A DNA stretch of 64,000 bases from Salipiger sp. H15 (GTDB lineage: Bacteria > Pseudomonadota > Alphaproteobacteria > Rhodobacterales > Rhodobacteraceae), in NCBI RefSeq assembly GCF_040409955.1, contig NZ_CP123384.1, positions 2,551,501 through 2,615,500 on the forward strand, read 5' to 3'. Positions 44,336 to 53,372 of the stretch are shown here, piece by piece. Below the pieces are notes generated by a model that saw nothing but the letters and a program-made list of their open reading frames with translations, had not been told where the DNA came from and did not search any database. The position numbers and the translations under genes are program-made. How positions within the stretch are numbered: the stretch's first letter is position 1; each line of letters begins with the position of its first letter.

Positions 44336-45283
44336 TCAGGGAAGAGGGGGCTCCGCCCCCTCGGCGCTGCGCGCCTCACCCCGGGCGTATTTGGAAAGAG
44401 AAGAAGGGCCGGGCGCTTCGGCGGCGCGGCGGCGCGTGCCGAGGATGTAGAGCGCGAGGCTAGTGACCACGAGGGCGCCGCCGAGCAGCATGCGCGGGCT
44501 CGGCGCCTCGCCGAGGAAGGCCCAGACCCAGACCGGGCCCAGCACCGTTTCCAGCAGCATCAGCAGGCTGACGTTGGCGGCCGCCGTGTGGCGCGAGGCG
44601 GTGCTGAGGCAGAAGAACGAGACCGGCAGGATCACCAGCCCGGTGGCGAGGATCGGCAGCACGTGGCCGGAGGTGAGCACCCCCGCGGGCGCCAGAAGCG
44701 CGCCACAGCTTCCCGAGATCAGCGCGCCCGTGCCCATGGCGGGCAGCAGCGGCAGCGCCGGGGCGTGGCGCAGGGTGACGAAGCTGAGCCCGAGGGTGAG
44801 CGCCACGCCGAAGCCGCAGAGCGCCCCGGCGAGCGTGCCCGGACTGGCCGCGAGGTCGGACTTGCCGCTCACCGCGAGGGCGATGCCGATGAGCACCGCG
44901 CCCATGGTGATCCAGGTGGCGCGGCTGGTCGCCTCGCCGTAGAGCAGCCGCGAGAGCGCCGCGGCGCAGACCGGCATGGTCGCCACCGCCAGCAGCACCA
45001 CCGCCACCGGCGCCATGGCGATGCCGAGCGAGAAGAGCGCGGCATTGGCGCTCTGACAGGCGATCACCGTCAGGCCCGGGCGGGTCAGCAGCCGGCCGAG
45101 CCGGCGCGGTGCCGGAGTCGTGGCGAGGAAGATCGCCCAGAAGGTCAGCCCGAGCGCCAGCCCGCGCCAGGCCAGCATCGCCACCCCTTCCAGCCCGGAA
45201 AGCCGCATGAGCAGGGTGTCGGGCGTCAGGACGAGGGCGCCCAGGGCGGCGAGCCCCAGGCCGTAATAGGGGGGTCTTTGCAT
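44336..45283 (-). CDS. EamA/DMT superfamily transporter, with repeat-derived C-terminal extension
   Basis: A 315-aa inner-membrane permease with ten predicted helices and two EamA repeats (for example LLAVATMPVCAAALSRLLYGEATSRATWITMGAVLIG and LLMLLETVLGPVWVWAFLGEAPSPRMLLGGALVVTSLALY). The substrate is unknown. The last 30 or so residues after ILGTRRR are atypical: codons for SSLSKYARG lie exactly in the dispersed 23-bp repeat (44385-44407), and the very end (EPPLP) lies in a GC hairpin. The native stop has probably been displaced by the repeat. Confidence 0.9.
   Translation of the reverse strand: MQRPPYYGLGLAALGALVLTPDTLLMRLSGLEGVAMLAWRGLALGLTFWAIFLATTPAPRRLGRLLTRPGLTVIACQSANAALFSLGIAMAPVAVVLLAVATMPVCAAALSRLLYGEATSRATWITMGAVLIGIALAVSGKSDLAASPGTLAGALCGFGVALTLGLSFVTLRHAPALPLLPAMGTGALISGSCGALLAPAGVLTSGHVLPILATGLVILPVSFFCLSTASRHTAAANVSLLMLLETVLGPVWVWAFLGEAPSPRMLLGGALVVTSLALYILGTRRRAAEAPGPSSLSKYARGEARSAEGAEPPLP
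44343..44361. repeat. GC hairpin linked to repeat copy C
   Basis: GAGGGGGC (44343-44350) and GCCCCCTC (44354-44361) form an 8-bp stem with loop TCC, 24 bp from the 23-bp repeat. GC hairpin plus tail is the likely full form of the repeat element. Confidence 0.7.
44385..44407 (+). repeat. Dispersed 23-bp repeat, copy C (inside EamA CDS)
   Basis: Identical to copies at 19096-19118 and 36822-36844. It lies in the 3' coding part of the leftward EamA gene. Confidence 0.9.
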
Positions 45284-45323
45284 TCGGGCCTTCGGTGGTG
45301 ATGCCGGGCGGGCCGGCGGTGGG

Positions 45324-46055
45324 TCAGGCGTAGAGCGGCTGCAGGCCCATCTGCATGTGCAGTGCATTGACGGCGGTTTCCGGCAGGCCCATCGCCTTGG
45401 CGAGACGGTCAAGGTATTCCGCCTCCTTCGGGCTGTCCACCGTGATCGCCATCAGCGAGGCGGCGTAGACCTGGGTCTTCTGCGCGTCGGGCGTGTCCTT
45501 GGCCAGCGCCTCGGGGTCGAGCTTGGCGGCGAGCTGCGCCTTGAGGAAGGCGATGTCCTCGGGCGAGGCATCCGCGCCGAGCGTGTCGGTCAGCTTGGCC
45601 TTCTCGGCCGCGTCGATCTCGCCGTCGGCCTTGGCGGCCTGTATCATCGCGCGCAGCATGAGGCCGGCGGCGCTCTCGGCCTCGGGGGCGGCCTGCGACG
45701 CGCTCATCTTGTCGAGCATGTCGCCGAGGTTCTTGCCGCCCATGTTGGCCGCCTTGGCCGCGGCGGCGAGCATGCCGGCGAGCCCGGTGCTGGCGGCCTG
45801 CCCGGCCTGCTCGAGCCCCGGCATGTTGCCGAAGCCGCTCTTCTTAAGCTGCTCCATGATCGCGCCCAGAGGGTTGCCGCTGCCGCCGAGCATCTTGCCC
45901 ATCTGCGCCTGCAGGCTGGTGCCGGGTTCGGAGCCGGGGATCTGCGCCTTGCCGCCGATCAGGGCGCCGAGCCCCTGATCGCCCGAGAGGCGGTCGACGC
46001 CGCGTGCGGCGGCATATCCGATGGCGACCTTCGCCAGAGTGCCCATGAGACTCAT
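45324..46055 (-). CDS. DUF533/TerB-like protein
   Basis: The 243-aa protein starts at ATG 46055 (GGGAG 8 nt upstream). The first half is Gly/Met/Ala-rich and low in complexity (SLMGTLAKVAIGYAAARGVD, GKMLGGSGNPLGAIMEQLKK). The second half has a DUF533/YebE, TerB-like helical domain: LMLRAMIQAAKADGEIDAAEKAKLTDTLG, with the acidic loop DGEID. The family is membrane-associated and of unknown function; no link to tellurite is implied by the name alone. Confidence 0.85.
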   Translation of the reverse strand: MSLMGTLAKVAIGYAAARGVDRLSGDQGLGALIGGKAQIPGSEPGTSLQAQMGKMLGGSGNPLGAIMEQLKKSGFGNMPGLEQAGQAASTGLAGMLAAAAKAANMGGKNLGDMLDKMSASQAAPEAESAAGLMLRAMIQAAKADGEIDAAEKAKLTDTLGADASPEDIAFLKAQLAAKLDPEALAKDTPDAQKTQVYAASLMAITVDSPKEAEYLDRLAKAMGLPETAVNALHMQMGLQPLYA

Positions 46056-46197
46056 CCTTGCGCTCCCTTCTGCGTGCATGCTGTGGTTGACCTTGGGGCC
46101 AGCTTGCCGGAAGGGCTTCCCTTGGGGAAGGGAAATCCTGTCATGGGCGGATTTGCGCGCTTTTCCGGGGAGTTTGCCGGCTGCGCGCGGCTCCGGC

Positions 46198-47616
46198 CTA
46201 GGTGCCGCAGAAGGTCGCCTGCACAACCTCCGCCGGCAGCGGCGGGCGGCGCAGCTCCTCGGCCTCGGGCTGGTCCTCGTAGGGGCGCGCGAGCACGGCG
46301 TTGAGGTGGTGGAAGTAGCTCTCGTCGCCCTCGAGCGCGGCGGCGATCATCTGCTCGACGCGGTGGTTGCGCGGGATGAAGGCGGGGCTGGCGGCGCGCA
46401 TCCGCGCCTCGGCCTCTTGCTCGCCCGCGATGCGCTCCTGCCAGCGCGCGTGCCAGGGATCATAGGCGGCCCGGTCGGTGATCTCGTCGCGGGCGGAGCC
46501 GGTGGCGAGGGCGCGGAAGGTGTTGGTGAAGTCAGACCCGCCGGTCTGCATCATATGCAGCAGGTCGGCGATGAGCCGGGCGTCCTCGGGCTGCGGCGCG
46601 GCGAGGCCGAGCTTGGCGCCGAAGCGGGTGAGCCATGCGCCGCGGATGAGGTTCGGCATGGCGTTGATGATCTCGGTGAAGTCGCGCACCGCCGCCTCCT
46701 GGTCCTGCACCAGCGGCACCATGGCGGTGGCGAGCTGCGCCATGTTCCAGACGATGATGTCGGCCTGCGCCTGGTAGGCGTAGCGGCCGTGCTGGTCGAT
46801 CGAGGAATAGACCGTGTCGGGGTGGTACTGGTCCATGAAGGCGCAGGGGCCGTAGTCGATGGTCTCGCCCGAGAGCGTGCAGTTGTCGGTGTTCATCACC
46901 CCGTGGATGAAGCCGAGCGACATCCACTGCGCCACCAGCGCGGCCTGCCGGGCGCAGACGGCGGCAAGCATCTCGCCTGGGGTGGAGGTCTCGGGGTAGT
47001 GCCGGTCGCGCGTGTACTCGAAGAGCTGCTGCAACTCGCCGTATTGGTGGCGCGAGGCGAAGAGCTGGAAGGTGCCGACGCGGATGTGGCTCGCGGCGAC
47101 GCGGGTGAAGACCGCGCCGGGCAGGATGGTCTCGCGGTAGACGTCGTCACCGCTGCGCACCGCGGCCAGCGCGCGGGTGGTCGGCACGCCGAGGGCGTGC
47201 ATCGCCTCGGAGAGCACGTATTCGCGCAGCACCGGGCCGAGCGCCGCGCGCCCGTCGCCGCGGCGCGAGAAGGGCGTGGGGCCGGAGCCCTTGAGCTGGA
47301 TGTCGCGGCGGGTGCCGGTCTTGTCCACCACCTCGCCGAGCAGCAGCGCGCGCCCGTCGCCGAGCTGCGGGGAGAAGCCGCCGAACTGGTGGCCGGCGTA
47401 GATCTGCGCGATCGGCTCGGCGCCCTCGGGCAGGGTGTTGCCGGCGAAGATCGCCGCCATCAACGGATCATCCGTGCCGGTAATGCCAAGCTCCGCGGCC
47501 AGCGCCGCGTTGTAGGCGACGAGCCGGGGCGCCGCGACGCGGGTCGGCGCGATGCGGGCAAAGAACGCCTCGGGCAGGCGGGCGTAGCTGTTGTCGAAGG
47601 GGATCGAGAGGGTCAT
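46198..47616 (-). CDS. selO: Protein adenylyltransferase SelO (YdiU family)
   Basis: A pseudokinase-fold enzyme (472 aa) that transfers AMP to Ser, Thr or Tyr of target proteins and is tied to redox stress. Motifs: QIYAGHQFGGFSPQLGDGRALLLGE, KGSGPTPFSRRGDGRAALGP and MNTDNCTLSGETIDYGPCAF (metal-binding region). The C-terminus ends in FCGT, keeping the conserved penultimate-region Cys where eukaryotic SelO has selenocysteine. Confidence 0.95.
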   Translation of the reverse strand: MTLSIPFDNSYARLPEAFFARIAPTRVAAPRLVAYNAALAAELGITGTDDPLMAAIFAGNTLPEGAEPIAQIYAGHQFGGFSPQLGDGRALLLGEVVDKTGTRRDIQLKGSGPTPFSRRGDGRAALGPVLREYVLSEAMHALGVPTTRALAAVRSGDDVYRETILPGAVFTRVAASHIRVGTFQLFASRHQYGELQQLFEYTRDRHYPETSTPGEMLAAVCARQAALVAQWMSLGFIHGVMNTDNCTLSGETIDYGPCAFMDQYHPDTVYSSIDQHGRYAYQAQADIIVWNMAQLATAMVPLVQDQEAAVRDFTEIINAMPNLIRGAWLTRFGAKLGLAAPQPEDARLIADLLHMMQTGGSDFTNTFRALATGSARDEITDRAAYDPWHARWQERIAGEQEAEARMRAASPAFIPRNHRVEQMIAAALEGDESYFHHLNAVLARPYEDQPEAEELRRPPLPAEVVQATFCGT

Positions 47617-47643
47617 GTCCTACCAGATAGGAAGCGGAGGCGC

Positions 47644-48138
47644 TCAGGCAAAGAGCGGCTTCTCCATGGTGATCGAGGTCGGGCGGGTGAAGCCGGGATG
47701 GGCCTTTTCGGCCGTTCGGGAAAACCCGAAACGGGCGAAGGCGGCGTGGTTCTGGGTGAGCTCAATGCGCGTCTCGAGCCGCAGGCGGGGCAGGCCGAGC
47801 CGGCGGGCAAGCGCCTCGGCCTCCGCCACGAAGGCGCGGCCGAGCCCCTTGCCCTGCGCGCCCGGCGCGATGGCGAGCTTGCCGATGTAGAGCGCGTCGG
47901 GCTGCTCGGCGAAGAAGGCGCAGCCCATGAGCGGCGTTCCGGCCACGTAAAGGTGTTCCTCCCGCGCCCGGGCGCGCAGGCTCTCCGGGGTCAAACGGCC
48001 TGCCGAGGAGGGCGGGTCGATCCGCCCCTCCATGTAGGCAAAGCTGCCCAGGATGAGCGCCAGCAGCCCGTCCCAGTCGGAAAACCCCGCGGGCGCGGGG
48101 CGCGGGGAAAGGCAGGCGGCGTGGGTGGTGTCGGGCAT
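47644..48138 (-). CDS. GNAT family N-acetyltransferase
   Basis: Acetyl-CoA motif A reads LYIGKLAIAPGAQGKGLGRAFVAEAEALARRLGL, then LRLETRIELTQNHAAFARFGF, as in GNAT enzymes. 164 aa. ATG 48138 was chosen from the family start; it ends 27 bp before selO and is transcribed ahead of it, so the two are likely an operon. The target is unknown. Confidence 0.88.
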   Translation of the reverse strand: MPDTTHAACLSPRPAPAGFSDWDGLLALILGSFAYMEGRIDPPSSAGRLTPESLRARAREEHLYVAGTPLMGCAFFAEQPDALYIGKLAIAPGAQGKGLGRAFVAEAEALARRLGLPRLRLETRIELTQNHAAFARFGFSRTAEKAHPGFTRPTSITMEKPLFA

Positions 48139-48284
48139 GGGCGGGATCCTGTGTTGGCGCGAGCATAGAGGCGGCACCGGGAAAGGGAAGCGGGCTGCGC
48201 TGGCGCACAGCATCGGCGCGCGACCGGGTGTAGGGGGATCACGCAAACCGCGCTATCGTCCGGCCCAGCACAAGGAGAAACGCC

Positions 48285-49223
48285 ATGAGCTGGAATCCCG
48301 CACTTGAGCCGCATTGCCCGACCGGCAACGAGGTCGATGCCATCGAGACGCTGATCGTGCCGCGTGCCCGCGATCTTGGCGGTTTCGAGGTCCGCCGCGC
48401 GCTGCCCGCGCCGCGCCGGCAGATGGTCGGCCCCTTCATCTTCTTCGACCAGATGGGGCCGGTCGAGTTCCTGCCGACGCGGGGCCTCGACGTGCGCCCG
48501 CACCCGCATATCGGCCTCGCGACGATCTCGTATCTGTTCCGCGGGCGCATGCACCACCGCGACTCGCTGGGCACCGACGCCTGGATCGAGCCCGGCGCGG
48601 TCAACCTGATGGTGGCCGGGCACGGCATCACCCATTCCGAGCGCATCGACGACGCCACGCGCCGCGATCCCATGCCCTTCATGGGGATCCAGACCTGGGT
48701 GGCGCTGCCGGAGAAATCCGAGGATGACGCGCCCGATTTCATCCATGCCGGGGCAGACGCGCTGCCGGTGATGGAGGGCGAGGGCAAGACCGTGCGGCTG
48801 ATCCTCGGCCGGGCCTGGGGGCAGGCGGCGCCGGTGAAGACCTTCACCGACATGTTCTACGCCGACGCCGTGCTCGAGCCCGGCGCGCGTCTGCCGATGC
48901 CCGACGATCACGAGGACCGCGGCGTCTATGTCGTCGAGGGCGCGGTCGAGCAGGCGGGCACGGTGTTCGAGGCGGGCAGGATGATGGTCTTCCGCCCCGG
49001 CGACCGGGTCTCGCTCAAGGCCGGGCCGCAGGGCGCGCGGTTGATGGTGCTGGGCGGCGAGACGCTGAACGGCCCGCGCTACATCTGGTGGAACTTCGTC
49101 GCCTCGTCGAAGGAGCGCATCGACGAGGCCAAGGAGGCATGGCGCCGCGGCGACTGGCAGAACGGCCGTTTCCACCTGCCGCCGGGCGACGATGCCGAAT
49201 TCATCCCGCTGCCGGACAGCTGA
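48285..49223 (+). CDS. Pirin family protein
   Basis: A bicupin of 312 aa. The metal-binding cupin motif is in RPHPHIGLATISYLFRGRMHHRDSLGT, followed by NLMVAGHGITHSER with the fourth ligand region. Pirins bind Fe or other metals; some are quercetinases, others modulate transcription or metabolism. AAGGAGAAA precedes the ATG. The C-terminal cupin ends with GPRYIWWNFVASSKERI, as usual. Confidence 0.93.
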   Translation: MSWNPALEPHCPTGNEVDAIETLIVPRARDLGGFEVRRALPAPRRQMVGPFIFFDQMGPVEFLPTRGLDVRPHPHIGLATISYLFRGRMHHRDSLGTDAWIEPGAVNLMVAGHGITHSERIDDATRRDPMPFMGIQTWVALPEKSEDDAPDFIHAGADALPVMEGEGKTVRLILGRAWGQAAPVKTFTDMFYADAVLEPGARLPMPDDHEDRGVYVVEGAVEQAGTVFEAGRMMVFRPGDRVSLKAGPQGARLMVLGGETLNGPRYIWWNFVASSKERIDEAKEAWRRGDWQNGRFHLPPGDDAEFIPLPDS

Positions 49224-49237
49224 GCGCGGGCCCGGGC

Positions 49238-50089
49238 TCAGGTGAGCAGGAAGTTCACCGGTTTCGGCATTTCGGGAAGATCCGTATCGCCGAGCCCGCC
49301 GCGCAGGGCGATTTCCATCGCCGTGGCATAGGCGGTGAGCGGCATGGCGTTCTGGTTGTTTGAGAAGGGCAGCTCGAGTTCGTCCGCCAGCGCGTCGAGC
49401 CCGAAGAAGGCATAGGCGACCAGACCCGCCGCCAGCGGCGTGACCCAGCCGAGTTCGTCGACGAAGCCGAAGGGCAGCATGATGCAAAAGAGATAGGCGG
49501 TGCGGTGCAGCAACAGCGTGTAGGCGAAGGGCACCGGCGTGTTCGCCAGCCGCTCGCAGCCCAGCAGCGCCCCGGCCATCCGCGCAAGGCTCTCGTGCAG
49601 CACCAGCGCCTCGGTCCCGGTGAGCCGTCCCTCGCGTTCGAGCTGCGAGACCGTGCGCCCCGCCTCGATGAGCGCGGCGTCGGCGCTCTCGGGCCCGGGC
49701 TTGCCGCGCAGCTGCATCGCCGAGCGGTGGCCGTACTGCACCAGCGCCAGCAGGATCCGGCGCCGCTCGGGCGTGGCTTCGAGCACGATGGTCTGGCGCA
49801 CCATGTCCCGCGCCGTCTGGATCATCAGCCCCCAGAGCTTGCGCGCCTCCCACCAGCGGTCGTAGCAGGCGCCGTTGCGGAAGCTGAGGAAGACCGAGAG
49901 CGCGATGCCGATCAGCCCGAAGGGGGCGAAGTCCAGCGCGATGACCACGCTCGGCAGCCGCGTGTGCGCCCAGACCACGAGCACGGCGACGGCCATGACC
50001 AGCAGGAGCTGCTTCCAGATCACCTGGATCACCGAGCCCCTGAGAACGAAGAAAAGACGCAGGACGGAGGGGCGCTTGCGGAGAATCAC
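49238..50089 (-). CDS. Bestrophin-like channel protein (YneE family)
   Basis: The 283-aa protein has an N-terminal RKRPSVLRLFFVLRGSVI segment, two helices (VIWKQLLLVMAVAVLVVWAHT and FAPFGLIGIALSVFLSFRNGACYDRWWEARKLWG) and two more near the C-terminal half; the RWWEARK motif is characteristic. Bacterial bestrophins are pentameric ion channels. It converges on the pirin gene with 14 bp between stops. Confidence 0.9.
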   Translation of the reverse strand: MILRKRPSVLRLFFVLRGSVIQVIWKQLLLVMAVAVLVVWAHTRLPSVVIALDFAPFGLIGIALSVFLSFRNGACYDRWWEARKLWGLMIQTARDMVRQTIVLEATPERRRILLALVQYGHRSAMQLRGKPGPESADAALIEAGRTVSQLEREGRLTGTEALVLHESLARMAGALLGCERLANTPVPFAYTLLLHRTAYLFCIMLPFGFVDELGWVTPLAAGLVAYAFFGLDALADELELPFSNNQNAMPLTAYATAMEIALRGGLGDTDLPEMPKPVNFLLT

Positions 50090-50265
50090 GCGGGGGACCT
50101 TTCGGGGAAACGGCCGTCTCGGGGGACGGCCGCGCCTGCGCTAACGCCGGACGGGGAGGCCCGCAAGGGGCGCGCCGGCGGATCGCGGCGCGGATGGGGG
50201 TGCCGGCTTCGGGCACGGCGGAAATCGCCGCCTCGCGCTGAAATCTGCGGCGGTCCGGCCCGCGA

Positions 50266-50712
50266 TCAGAGCGCGCAGCGCATCAGCACGGCGCCGTCGC
50301 GGTCCTGCAGCCGGGCGCGGCGGCAGAAGCGGCGCAGCGTCTCGTCCTCGCGCGAGACCTCCATCTGCAGCGCCGTCACCCCGCCCTGGCGCAGCGCCTG
50401 GGTCAGCTGGAACAGCGCCTCGCTGCCCATGCCGCGGCTGCGCACCGCGGGGCGCACGTAGATCTGGTCGATGGTCCCGGTCATCCCGCCGCTTTCCAGC
50501 GACCAGCCGAAGCTGACCACCACGTAGCCGACCGGGGCCTTGCGCGGGCCGATCAGCCAGACGGCGCCCTGCGGTGCCCCCGCGAGCAGCGGCGTCAGCG
50601 CCGCGGTCAGCTGCGCCTCGTCCGGCTCGTGCTGGCGCTCGGCCTGGAAGCTGGTGACCATGGGCAGCAGCCGTTCGAGATCTTCGGCGTCGGCGAGATG
50701 CAGGGATTTCAT
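50266..50712 (-). CDS. GNAT family N-acetyltransferase coupled to nucleoside hydrolase
   Basis: The acetyl-CoA motif reads IDQIYVRPAVRSRGMGSEALFQLTQALRQGG. 148 aa. Its ATG overlaps the stop of the nucleoside hydrolase gene by 4 bp (ATGA), so both are translated together. The pairing suggests a metabolic or protective role beside nucleoside salvage, but no substrate can be inferred. Confidence 0.87.
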   Translation of the reverse strand: MKSLHLADAEDLERLLPMVTSFQAERQHEPDEAQLTAALTPLLAGAPQGAVWLIGPRKAPVGYVVVSFGWSLESGGMTGTIDQIYVRPAVRSRGMGSEALFQLTQALRQGGVTALQMEVSREDETLRRFCRRARLQDRDGAVLMRCAL

Positions 50713-51644
50713 AGCTTTGCCAGCCTTTCGGTAAGCAGGGTGAAGAAGGCGTCGGAATCGAGATCGCCGATGAAGGTGGCATTGGGCGCGCGGCCCGAGA
50801 CCCCCCACCAGTCCGCAACGGTCATGCCGAGCGTGAGATCGGAGCCGGTCTCGATCTCGACATTGATGTGCCGCCCCGAGAAGATCTCGGGGGCGAGGAG
50901 GTAGGCGGTGACGCAGGGATCGTGCAGCGGCGCGCCCTCGGAGCCGTATTTCTGCAGGTCGAAGCGCTCGAAGAAGTCGGTCATCTCGGCGACAGCCCGG
51001 CCGACGGGCGTGCCGAGCGCGCGGATCGCCTCGTTGCGCGGCTTGGTGACCAGCGCCTTGTGGGTGACGTCGAGCGGCATGACGACCAGCGGCACGCCCG
51101 CGCCGAAGACCTCGGCCGCGGCCTCGGGGTCGACGTAGATGTTGAACTCGGCCGCCGGGGTGATGTTGCCCACCTCGAAATAGGCGCCGCCCATGAGGAC
51201 GATCTGCTGCACGCGGGGGATGATGTCCGGGGCGCGGCGGAAGGCGGTGGCGATGTTGGTGAGCGGCCCCAGCGGGCAGAGCGTGACCGTGCCCGCGGGC
51301 TCGCGGCGCAGCGTGTCGATGAGGAAGTCGACCGCGTGGCGGTCATGCAGCGGCATCACGGGCTCGGGCAGCACCGGGCCGTCGAGCCCGGTCTTGCCGT
51401 GCACGTGCTCGGCGGTGACGAGCTTGCGCTCGAGCGGCGCGTCGCAGCCGGCGAAGACCGGAATGTCGGTCCGGCCGGCGAGTTCGCAGACGATGCGGGC
51501 ATTGCGCGAGGTCAGGTGCAGCGGCACGTTGCCGGCGACGGTGGTGATCCCGAGCACCCGCAGCTCGGGCGAGGCGAGCGCGAGCAGGATGGCGACGGCG
51601 TCATCCTGTCCGGGGTCGGTGTCGATGATGATGGGTCGTGCCAT
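50709..51644 (-). CDS. Inosine-uridine preferring nucleoside hydrolase
   Basis: A 311-aa enzyme cleaving ribonucleosides to ribose and base. The Ca2+-binding DTDPGQDDA motif lies at residues 8-16; LGPLTNIATAFR, MGGAYFEVGNITPAAEFNIYVDPEAA and the C-terminal PLHDPCVTAYLL supply the rest of the active site, including the conserved Asp and His. ATG 51644 was chosen because the motif must lie near the N-terminus. Oriented away from zwf. Confidence 0.94.
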   Translation of the reverse strand: MARPIIIDTDPGQDDAVAILLALASPELRVLGITTVAGNVPLHLTSRNARIVCELAGRTDIPVFAGCDAPLERKLVTAEHVHGKTGLDGPVLPEPVMPLHDRHAVDFLIDTLRREPAGTVTLCPLGPLTNIATAFRRAPDIIPRVQQIVLMGGAYFEVGNITPAAEFNIYVDPEAAAEVFGAGVPLVVMPLDVTHKALVTKPRNEAIRALGTPVGRAVAEMTDFFERFDLQKYGSEGAPLHDPCVTAYLLAPEIFSGRHINVEIETGSDLTLGMTVADWWGVSGRAPNATFIGDLDSDAFFTLLTERLAKL

Positions 51645-51849
51645 GGTCTGCCTCGGGGTGTCGCGCGGGTCGGCCGCGGTCTTGTTGTTGTTCGGTCTCT
51701 TGCCCTTGCGTCGCACGGGCGTCCGCGCGGTTCAAGCGGCCTGTCGGGATTCGGCAATTGCTTACCGGTCGGCGGTTATCGTCGGGGCGGCATTGCCGCG
51801 CCGCCGCATGGTGTTAGACTCGCGCGCAGCAATGGGGTAGGCAGGGCGC

Positions 51850-51863
51850 GGTTAGCGCTAACC
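51850..51863. promoter_or_regulatory. Perfect 14-bp palindrome upstream of zwf
   Basis: GGTTAGCGCTAACC lies 51 bp before the zwf start. A perfect even palindrome with a central CG is typical of LacI-family operators, and such regulators often control sugar catabolism through the Entner-Doudoroff route. No regulator gene lies beside it in the window. Confidence 0.65.
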
Positions 51864-51914
51864 CCAGAATCTGGACGAAGCGCCGTATCTAGAAGAATCG
51901 GAGACAGGCCCGAG

Positions 51915-53372
51915 ATGGTTTCCCGCGTCATTCCCGTCGATCCATTCGACCTCGTCATCTTTGGAGGCACCGGCGATCTCGCGCGGCGCAAGATCCTTCC
52001 CGGCCTGTTCCGGCGCTACTGCGCGGGGCAGATGCCGTCCGGCTCGCGGGTGATCGGCGCGGCGCGGTCCGAGATCACGCTCGACGAGTACCGCGACATG
52101 GTGCGCGAGGCGATCCGCGAGTTCGGCAAGGCGAAATGCGACGACACCGTGCTCGAGGAGTTCCTCGGCCTGCTCGGCTACGTGGCGGTGGACGCGCGCG
52201 GCGAGAGCGGCTGGGGCGAGCTGAAGGAGGCGCTGCGCACCGAAGACGGCGTGGTGCGGGCCTTCTACTTCTCGGTGGGGCCGAGCCTGTTCGGCGATCT
52301 GGCCGAGCAGCTGCGCACCCATGGCCTGACCAATCCCGACGTGCGGATCGTGGTCGAGAAGCCCTTCGGCCACAACCTCGAGTCCGCCCGCGCGCTCAAC
52401 GAGGAACTGGCCCGGCACTTCAAGGAAACGCAGATCTACCGGATCGACCACTATCTCGGCAAGGAGACGGTGCAGAACCTGATGGCGGTGCGCTTCGGCA
52501 ACATGCTCTTCGAGCCGCTGTGGAACGCGCAATACGTCGATCACATCCAGATCACCGTGGCCGAGACCGTCGGCGTCGCCGGGCGGGGCAGCTACTATGA
52601 CAAGTCGGGCGCGATGCGCGACATGGTGCAGAACCACCTGATGCAGCTGCTGTGCCTCATCGCCATGGAGCCGCCGGCGCGCTTCGAGCCCGACGCGGTG
52701 CGCGACGAGAAGCTCAAGGTGATCCGCGCGCTCGACCCGGTGGATCCCGACAGCATCGTGCGCGGCCAGTACACTTCGGACGGCGAGGTGAACTCCTACC
52801 GCGAGGACGTCGAGAACCCCGCCTCGAAGACCGAGAGCTTCATCGCGATGAAGTGCTACATCTCGAACTGGCGGTGGGCGAACACGCCCTTCTACCTGCG
52901 CACCGGCAAGCGGCTGGCGGCGCAGGCGAGCGAGATCGCCGTGGTGTTCAAGGACGCGCCACACTCGATCTTCGGCATGGACGCCGGGCGGCACCGCAAC
53001 ATGCTGTCGATCCGCCTCCAGCCGAACGAGGGCATGACGCTCGGGGTCACCATCAAGGAGCCGGGGCCGGGCGGCATGCGCCTCGTCGACGTGCCGCTCG
53101 ACATGTCCTTCGCCGATGCGCTGGGGCCGGACGCCGAGGACGCGCCCGACGCCTACGAGCGGCTGATCATGGACGTGATCCGCGGCAACCAGACGCTGTT
53201 CATGCGCGGCGACGAGGTCGAGGCGGCCTGGGCCTGGACCGATCCGCTGATCGAGGGCTGGGAGCGCCGCGGCGATCATCCCAAGCCCTACGATGCAGGC
53301 AGCACCGGACCGGACGACGCGGCCTTCCTGATCAACAAGGACGGGCGCCGCTGGCGGGGGATCAAGACATGA
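51915..53372 (+). CDS. zwf: Glucose-6-phosphate 1-dehydrogenase
   Basis: It oxidises glucose-6-phosphate to 6-phosphogluconolactone with NADP+. The cofactor fold has IFGGTGDLARRKILPGLF (16-33) and the active site YRIDHYLGKETVQN, with catalytic His in the same motif. Length is 485 aa. The start follows GAGAC. It overlaps pgl by 4 bp, forming the zwf-pgl-pgi operon behind the palindrome. Confidence 0.97.
   Translation: MVSRVIPVDPFDLVIFGGTGDLARRKILPGLFRRYCAGQMPSGSRVIGAARSEITLDEYRDMVREAIREFGKAKCDDTVLEEFLGLLGYVAVDARGESGWGELKEALRTEDGVVRAFYFSVGPSLFGDLAEQLRTHGLTNPDVRIVVEKPFGHNLESARALNEELARHFKETQIYRIDHYLGKETVQNLMAVRFGNMLFEPLWNAQYVDHIQITVAETVGVAGRGSYYDKSGAMRDMVQNHLMQLLCLIAMEPPARFEPDAVRDEKLKVIRALDPVDPDSIVRGQYTSDGEVNSYREDVENPASKTESFIAMKCYISNWRWANTPFYLRTGKRLAAQASEIAVVFKDAPHSIFGMDAGRHRNMLSIRLQPNEGMTLGVTIKEPGPGGMRLVDVPLDMSFADALGPDAEDAPDAYERLIMDVIRGNQTLFMRGDEVEAAWAWTDPLIEGWERRGDHPKPYDAGSTGPDDAAFLINKDGRRWRGIKT

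Noticed and set aside
45324..46055. Reading the TerB-like protein as part of a tellurite system with trgAB
   Set aside because: It lies on the opposite strand, is separated from trgAB by several genes, and belongs to the DUF533 type whose role is not tellurite-specific.
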